Source: Actinomortierella ambigua (taxonomy: Eukaryota > Mortierellomycota > Mortierellomycetes > Mortierellales > Mortierellaceae). From it: DNA of 64,000 bases. Of this stretch, positions 59,349 to 64,000 are shown piece after piece. The stretch is from positions 47,630 through 111,629 of the forward strand of contig JAAAJB010000031.1 of the NCBI GenBank assembly GCA_016098155.1, in the 5' to 3' direction. Made by a program: the position numbers and the translations under genes. The number at the start of each line of letters is the position of its first letter. Within the stretch, counting starts at the first letter, position 1. Below the pieces are notes generated by a model. The model made no database searches, was not told the origin of the DNA, and was given only the letters and a program-made list of their open reading frames with translations.

Positions 59349-59951
59349 AATAAAAAGCAATGATAATGGTATGTCAGGCCATGAGATATAGACACGAAAT
59401 GTTTTGCATGGTTTTCTCTGCTCCCTGCTGGTCAAGGGTTTAAGTGACCATTCGCACCACCACATCAATACTCCCGTCTCGCTTACCCTCTTTTTAAGAT
59501 TTTGCCACTGATTTGATTGATTTTGAAAAGCGGCGTAACTCAATATTGAAGATGCTCAACCCCGCCTCAAGGATGATTGGTGGATGAATCTACGCCGCGG
59601 GAAAGTTAGAAACAAGACGACGTGTACTGTTTTAGCTTTCAGTCGAGTACTGCTGTACCTTTTGGACAATGATAGAATCGTTTTGTTAGTAGAAACCGAG
59701 GTCCCAAAGGGTAAGTACAGTCATCAATACAATACATGTGCCTGCAACAATACCATTTCAAGCTTGTGTGCCAAAAAAGGGGGCTCTCGTGTTCTCGATC
59801 GTGTAAGAATGCTCATTCAGGGACCCAGTGCATGTACCCTAGGTTGACTCTCTCACACTCATAGAATGGGAATGATGCTTGCAAGTATAAAAGGCCTGGT
59901 GTCTCGGCTTTTGATTCTCAACCCATCCATCCACTGACCACTGTATACAAA
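59349..59951. other. Gene-free interval; promoter of cysteine-rich copy B
   Basis: No gene is supported. GATTTTGCCACTG at 59498-59510 is identical to 20943-20955 upstream of copy A and one base different from 61605-61617 upstream of copy C, a possible relic of the shared promoter. TATAAAAGG lies at 59886-59894, 58 bp before the ATG of copy B. Confidence 0.6.
59886..59894 (+). promoter_or_regulatory. TATA box of cysteine-rich copy B
   Basis: TATAAAAGG followed by CC. The word TAAAAGGCC recurs before copy C (62101-62109), and TAAAAAGGCC before copy A (21381-21390), so it is a shared core-promoter element. Confidence 0.7.
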
Positions 59952-60403
59952 ATGCGTTCCATTTTCTCTGTTATCTCTGCTGCTCTCTTGGCTGCCTCGG
60001 CCATGGCTGTGAACTCCTGCAACGACCCTGTTATTGGTTTGCCTGGTCTCTGCATCTCGTAAGTTTCCTCAATAGCCTATAGAAAGAATAATAGAGTGAA
60101 AGAAGAAGAAGAGGTAGTCCACCAAAGATTTACTTACAAAGACAACTCTCATACCTCTTCCTTTCATTTCATAAAAACAGGACGAGCTCGTGCACGAGCG
60201 GTGGTGGCACTTACCGTTCCGGATACTGCCCCAATGACCCCACCAATGTCAAGTGCTGCACTTACGGCACCTGCAACTTCCAGGAGAACGGTTACACCGT
60301 CTGGGGTGGCTGCATTCCCACCGCCAACTGCCGTCAGTTTGGTGGCACCCCTCGCCCCGGTCATTGCCGTGGCCCTTCTGATATCCAGTGCTGTCCCCAG
60401 TAA
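59952..60403 (+). CDS. Small secreted cysteine-rich protein, copy B
   Basis: Two exons, 59952-60058 and 60181-60403, giving 109 residues. Signal peptide 1-19 (MRSIFSVISAALLAASAMA). The 12 cysteines align one-to-one with copies A and C, and the core SCTSGGGTYRSGYCPNDPTNVKCC is nearly the same. It differs in the linker between modules (TCNFQENGYTVWGGC) and ends in PQ where the others end in PM. The intron is in the same place and phase. It is the most diverged of the three and its upstream DNA has mostly lost similarity to the others. AATAAA at 60474-60479 is a likely polyadenylation signal. Secreted; function unknown. Confidence 0.85.
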
Positions 60404-61339
60404 ACCCTCATACCTTCCGCAAGCTCACGCTTTTATGCAATGCGTTTACCCATGGACTATCACTCTGTTTGAAATAAACACACGCTCTTGTAACAGTAAT
60501 ATCCCGCCGGAGAGAGAGAGAGAGCGAGATGGAGGGATGCCAGTGTTTCTTGCATGACAAGACGAGATGATGGATAACAAAGTTCACCCCATCCTTGACG
60601 AATGTGGCAAGGCAAACGAGATGTACTCTCCGCCCTGTGCTGTAAGGTGAAAGACAAGGTGAACCTTGCAGCACTGTAGCACAAAAAATGCTGGCAAAGA
60701 GCTTAAAGTTGGCGTTTTACTCATGTCAAGCAAGCAAGGTTGTGCGACGTAAGCGGAGCTACAAAGTGCAAGCTCCAAAAAAAAGGGGGATCGAACAGAA
60801 ATAAGGGGGGCCTCTTGGCTTCATTTACAGTAGCGACACAAGCTCCTTGACAGCTGAAAATACTTAATGTCGGACTTAGCTTCGTAAGCCTCAGTCTCTC
60901 ATGTAAAATTGTTGCCTCTAAAATACCCAGATCTTTCATATGATGCATTGGGAGCTTGAGCTAGGGAAGGAGGGGGGAAGGATAGAGGTGCGACAATGGA
61001 GGCGGACAAGTACTCGATGGGAGTGTATAAATCACAATTAGGATCCTTATATGTAGTCCAACAATCCAAGGCTGAGTGGAAGGGTAGACAGGGCAGAATC
61101 GTATTCGATCGTGCCTACTCCCATCTTCATGGGCAGCTTGGACGATTCTTCATCCGCTGGCCCCACTCCTCAAATTTGAGCTGCACGAAACTTCTCCTCT
61201 CATCCGATCCTTCAGGCAACCAAGAGGGGCAAGAACTATTCCTCCTTTGTTCTTTAAGCTACTAGTTCTGCCGACATCACGGAAGAACAAGATTAGGGTT
61301 GCAAGTAGCGAATGAAACTCAATGGCCCAGTCCGTTGAG

Positions 61340-62212
61340 CAATAACAGAACAGGGACATAAAACGCACCCGCTCTACTTGCCGCTGAGCTAGGTTGAATA
61401 ATCTAACTCGCTCATTGAATGCTGTAGTCTACAAAGAGAAACGGATGGCAGTTTGTTGTTGTTGTTTTGTTATTGAGTACACTGCTGGGAAAGTTGATGA
61501 CAGCTAGAGTCATATTTGTTTCCTGTCAACAAAACCTTCTCCTACCAAGCTCTTGCACACGTCCAACCGTGTGTTCGTATCAAGGTTTTGCGTTTTGGCC
61601 TCAAGATTTTGCTACTGATTGGACGCCGTCGAGTGCGGAAGTGTACCATCCAATCAAACATCGTATATGGAAAAACTAAGAAAGGTGAGGAATGGGAAGT
61701 TGCAGATTTACCCCTGCTCCCAAGGAGGAGAGTTATTGGATTATCACCACACGCCGCAAAGAAGAAAAAATACAAAAAGAAAATGACTACCACACACTCT
61801 GCCGCTGCAGTGAGCCGCAGTACATACCCACGTGGGACAGCGTCCTCTTTGAAAATTTTACAACCCTAATCAGGGTTCGTCAGGAAAAGACGGCAGTGCT
61901 CGCACTGTTGTGCAGCAAACCAGATTCTACAATTGAGGACACAAGGGATAAGGCTCTTGTCTGTACCATCTCCTCAGTAAATGCTCAACATGGGGCTGGA
62001 GACACCCGTTGAGCGCATACATACTCTTGCTTGACTTCTCTCTCTCTCTCCTTCTCTCTCTTTTTCTCACGCACGCTTCAATGGCGTAGCCTTTCGAGAA
62101 TAAAAGGCCAGCAGTGGACTCTAAACATATATCTTTGCCTCATTGCCCATCCTCTTCGCTCGATTCGCCGTCTCTCCCCTAACCCTTACCCTACACTTTG
62201 TACCAGAAAAAA
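61340..62212 (+). repeat. Duplicated promoter block, copy C
   Basis: Pairs with about 20750-21459. It is longer than its partner owing to a TTGTTG-rich insertion (about 61450-61490) and other small insertions. Similarity runs directly into the coding exons of copy C. Confidence 0.8.
61650..61656 (+). promoter_or_regulatory. CCAAT box upstream of cysteine-rich copy C
   Basis: CCAATCA in the same 16-base identical word as the copy A site (20988-20994). Confidence 0.45.
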
Positions 62213-62661
62213 ATGCGTGTCGCCTTCTCTGTCTTTTCAGTCGCCTTCTTAGCCGCCTCAGTCGTGGCTGTGAACACCTGCGACGACCGCCTGCCTGGTC
62301 TCTGTATCCCGTAAGCTCTCATCATTGAGTCTTAAAACAAAATAAGGGCATCTGTTCAACCAATATAATAACGCCCATCTTCTTCCGCATTGAACCCGTC
62401 CTCACCCTTCCCCTTTCACTTCTCGGTGACCATCACAGTACGAGCCAGTGCACGAGCGGTGGTGGTACCTACCGTTCTGGACTCTGCCCCAAGGACCCAG
62501 CCAACGTCAAGTGCTGCACCTACGGCACCTGTACATGGAATGATAACGGTTCTTGGGCCCCTGGTGGTTGTATGCCTACCGCCAACTGCAGGCAGTATGA
62601 TGGTGTCCCTATTCCCGGTCGTTGCCCTGGCCCCGCCGACATCCAGTGCTGCCCTATGTGA
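62213..62661 (+). CDS. Small secreted cysteine-rich protein, copy C
   Basis: Two exons, 62213-62310 and 62439-62661, giving 106 residues. Signal peptide 1-19 (MRVAFSVFSVAFLAASVVA). It is very close to copy A: the same TSQCTSGGGTYRSGLCP core, the same GGCMPTANCRQYDGVP start of module two, and the same PADIQCCPM end with all 12 cysteines kept. It lacks three residues just after the first cysteine (DDRLPG against DSAAGIPG). Same intron position and phase. AATAAAG directly after the stop (62662-62668) may serve as polyadenylation signal. Secreted, disulfide-rich, function unknown. Confidence 0.85.
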
Positions 62662-64000
62662 AATAAAGAAGAGGGATAGCAAACTACGCTTCTCGGTCAC
62701 AATAAAAATCATAATTATATAAAAGTGCGTGCTAGATTTCATGTCAGATTTGATATTTTTCGCTTTGAGCCTGTCAACATGTTGCTGTGTTTCGGCTTAC
62801 TTGTCACCTCTCCCCCCCCCTGCATACACTAGAAAGAACTTGGTGAACAGAAAGGTAAGGGATATTCCAGTGGTGGTGCTTGGACTTGGCTGATACAAGA
62901 GTCACGTATGGCTCATGTTTGAACTCGTAGTATGAATACTGTCTGCTTTCGGGTGATTATGGATAGCTGGCCCCAAAGGGAACAATACTCACGGGTATAG
63001 TATTTAGCAGTCGACGGGCTAAGTACTGCAGTATGTGGTACGTGTATTGCTGTCGTTTGCGACCTCTCTCACCTCTTTTGAGAACAGTCAAAATGGGGAA
63101 ACCATCTCCTTTCAATTTGTCGAACAATGGGGAAAGTCTGGAGCTTGTAGTCAAATGGATATTCACCATGCGTAACTGGTACAATAGATAGAGCGTCAGA
63201 AACTGTTCACTCTTGCTGTTGTGTATTGTGTACTTCATTTTTCAGCCGCTAAAGTGAGAATGAGGAGGAGGAGGTGATTCCACAGTCGTGCGAAAGAAGA
63301 TCCCACCTGACAGCCTCCAGCAAGAAATTGTGTAAATGACATCACTTTTGTCACATTGTGCTTTAGAAGTCATTTCAACTTTTTTCCATTTACCCACTCC
63401 TCCACTCCTCCACCCTCTCCCCTCATTCGAATTCCATTCCATTCCACACTCCCCTCCCCACCCATTTTCTAAGCTAAACTCAGGTAAGGTTCACTCCGAG
63501 CAAGCGCGTCGGTAGTCTCGGTGCTGGGTGGAGAGTCTACATGTCCTACGAAATGGGCTCATTTCGTGCTGGGTCGGTGTGGGACAACCAAAATGAGGAG
63601 AATGTTATTCATTCTGGTCATTACAGGAGGTGAGGTTGCCTTGGTGGTTTGTGATTACATCGGCAGCACTCATTGAGGACAGACCCTGCAGGGGCAACGC
63701 GTGAGAGACTACGAGTTGGACCTATATCGTGCTGTGGTAGGTGTGTGTTACACTACAGCTCTGTTTAGCCATCTATTACTGCTCTTGCTATGTGCGCTGC
63801 TCATCGATGGGTGTTCGTGGTGAAGCTGCATACGGCGTTCACAACGGTTGTGCTGTTGGAGTTGGACTGATAGTCTTTCTTTTGCGAGCAACCGATGCAT
63901 GACTGAGTAACTGACTGGCTGACTGACAACGGCCACGAAGAGACGGATGAGGCCATGCAACAGCAGCAAAGACCGCCAGCATAGTATGCTGTGCATACCT
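62662..64000. other. Gene-free right end of the window
   Basis: No coherent exons or recognisable protein in 1.3 kb. It contains GGAACAATACTCACG (near 62981-62995), shared with 24.2 kb, and an inverted repeat at 63548-63567. The CT-rich stretch 63400-63480 followed by CAG|GTAAGG (63481-63488) could be the leader and first donor of a gene lying beyond the window, but nothing confirms it. Confidence 0.5.
63548..63567. repeat. Perfect short inverted repeat (8-bp arms, 4-nt loop)
   Basis: ACGAAATG, then GGCT, then CATTTCGT. It can form a compact hairpin in DNA or RNA. No T-run follows, so it is not a typical terminator. Confidence 0.6.

Larger units (their letters stand above)
60404..62212. other. 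Gene-free interval; promoter region of cysteine-rich copy C
   Basis: No protein gene is supported in 1.8 kb. A short (GA)n run is at 60513-60526. From about 61340 the sequence is the second copy of the block found upstream of copy A. A CCAATCA box lies at 61650-61656 and a TATA-like AATAAAAGGCC at about 62099-62109. Confidence 0.65.

Noticed and set aside
59584..59720. Possible exon ending PKG before a GTAAGT
   Set aside because: One isolated open stretch with a donor-like site; no partner exon or family similarity, and it lies in the likely promoter zone of copy B.

Overview
This is a eukaryotic, fungal nuclear contig. Almost every protein-coding gene is split by short GT-AG introns (about 50-250 bp, mostly near 100 bp), the gaps between genes are short, and there are no bacterial operons. 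The set of genes (DNMT2, an animal-like cytoplasmic DIS3L exonuclease, CENP-K, an Acinus-like protein, FRG1, KDM8/JMJD5, Atossa-family protein, full-length HIR3/CABIN1) fits an early-diverging filamentous fungus, most likely Mortierellomycotina. That placement is inference from gene content and not a database match.

Layout. 1-1568: 3' part of a membrane-protein gene. 3379-4584 (-): C2H2 zinc-finger factor. 6294-9907 (-) YME2 and 10255-11413 (+) NDUFS4 are divergent and both mitochondrial. 11654-20316 (+): 16-exon HIR3/CABIN1 histone-chaperone subunit, containing a 10-N assembly gap in an intron. 21460-21889 (+): small secreted cysteine-rich protein (copy A). 22055-24126 (+): DNMT2. 24461-29172 (-): Atossa-family protein. 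30244-36123 (+): DNA polymerase alpha catalytic subunit. 36493-37149 (+): GPI-anchored-type surface protein. 37499-39279 (-): M28 metallopeptidase. 39280-41956: gene-free, with a 0.75 kb GAT repeat followed by an inverted ATC repeat. 41957-46482 (-): DIS3L-type exonuclease. 46868-47904 (+): CTR copper transporter. 48243-50082 (-): Acinus-like SAP protein. 50270-51555 (+): CENP-K. 51735-52290 (-): AP-2 sigma. 52593-54988 (+): exocyst SEC6. 55293-56095 (+): ER FKBP. 56213-57423 (-): FRG1. 57531-59348 (+): KDM8/JMJD5. 59952-60403 and 62213-62661 (+): two further secreted cysteine-rich proteins (copies B and C).

Themes. Six adjacent pairs are head-to-head over 107-1071 bp, and two of them join genes of one cell process (YME2/NDUFS4, mitochondria; AP-2 sigma/SEC6, membrane traffic). 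Nuclear and chromatin or RNA functions are common (HIR3, DNMT2, POL1, Acinus, CENP-K, FRG1, KDM8). The most distinctive local feature is the three-member family of two-module cysteine-rich secreted proteins. Copies A and C, about 40 kb apart, share roughly 0.7-0.85 kb of upstream DNA as well as the gene, so gene and promoter were duplicated together. Exon coordinates were worked out by hand from splice signals, reading frame and family conservation, with no transcript evidence.
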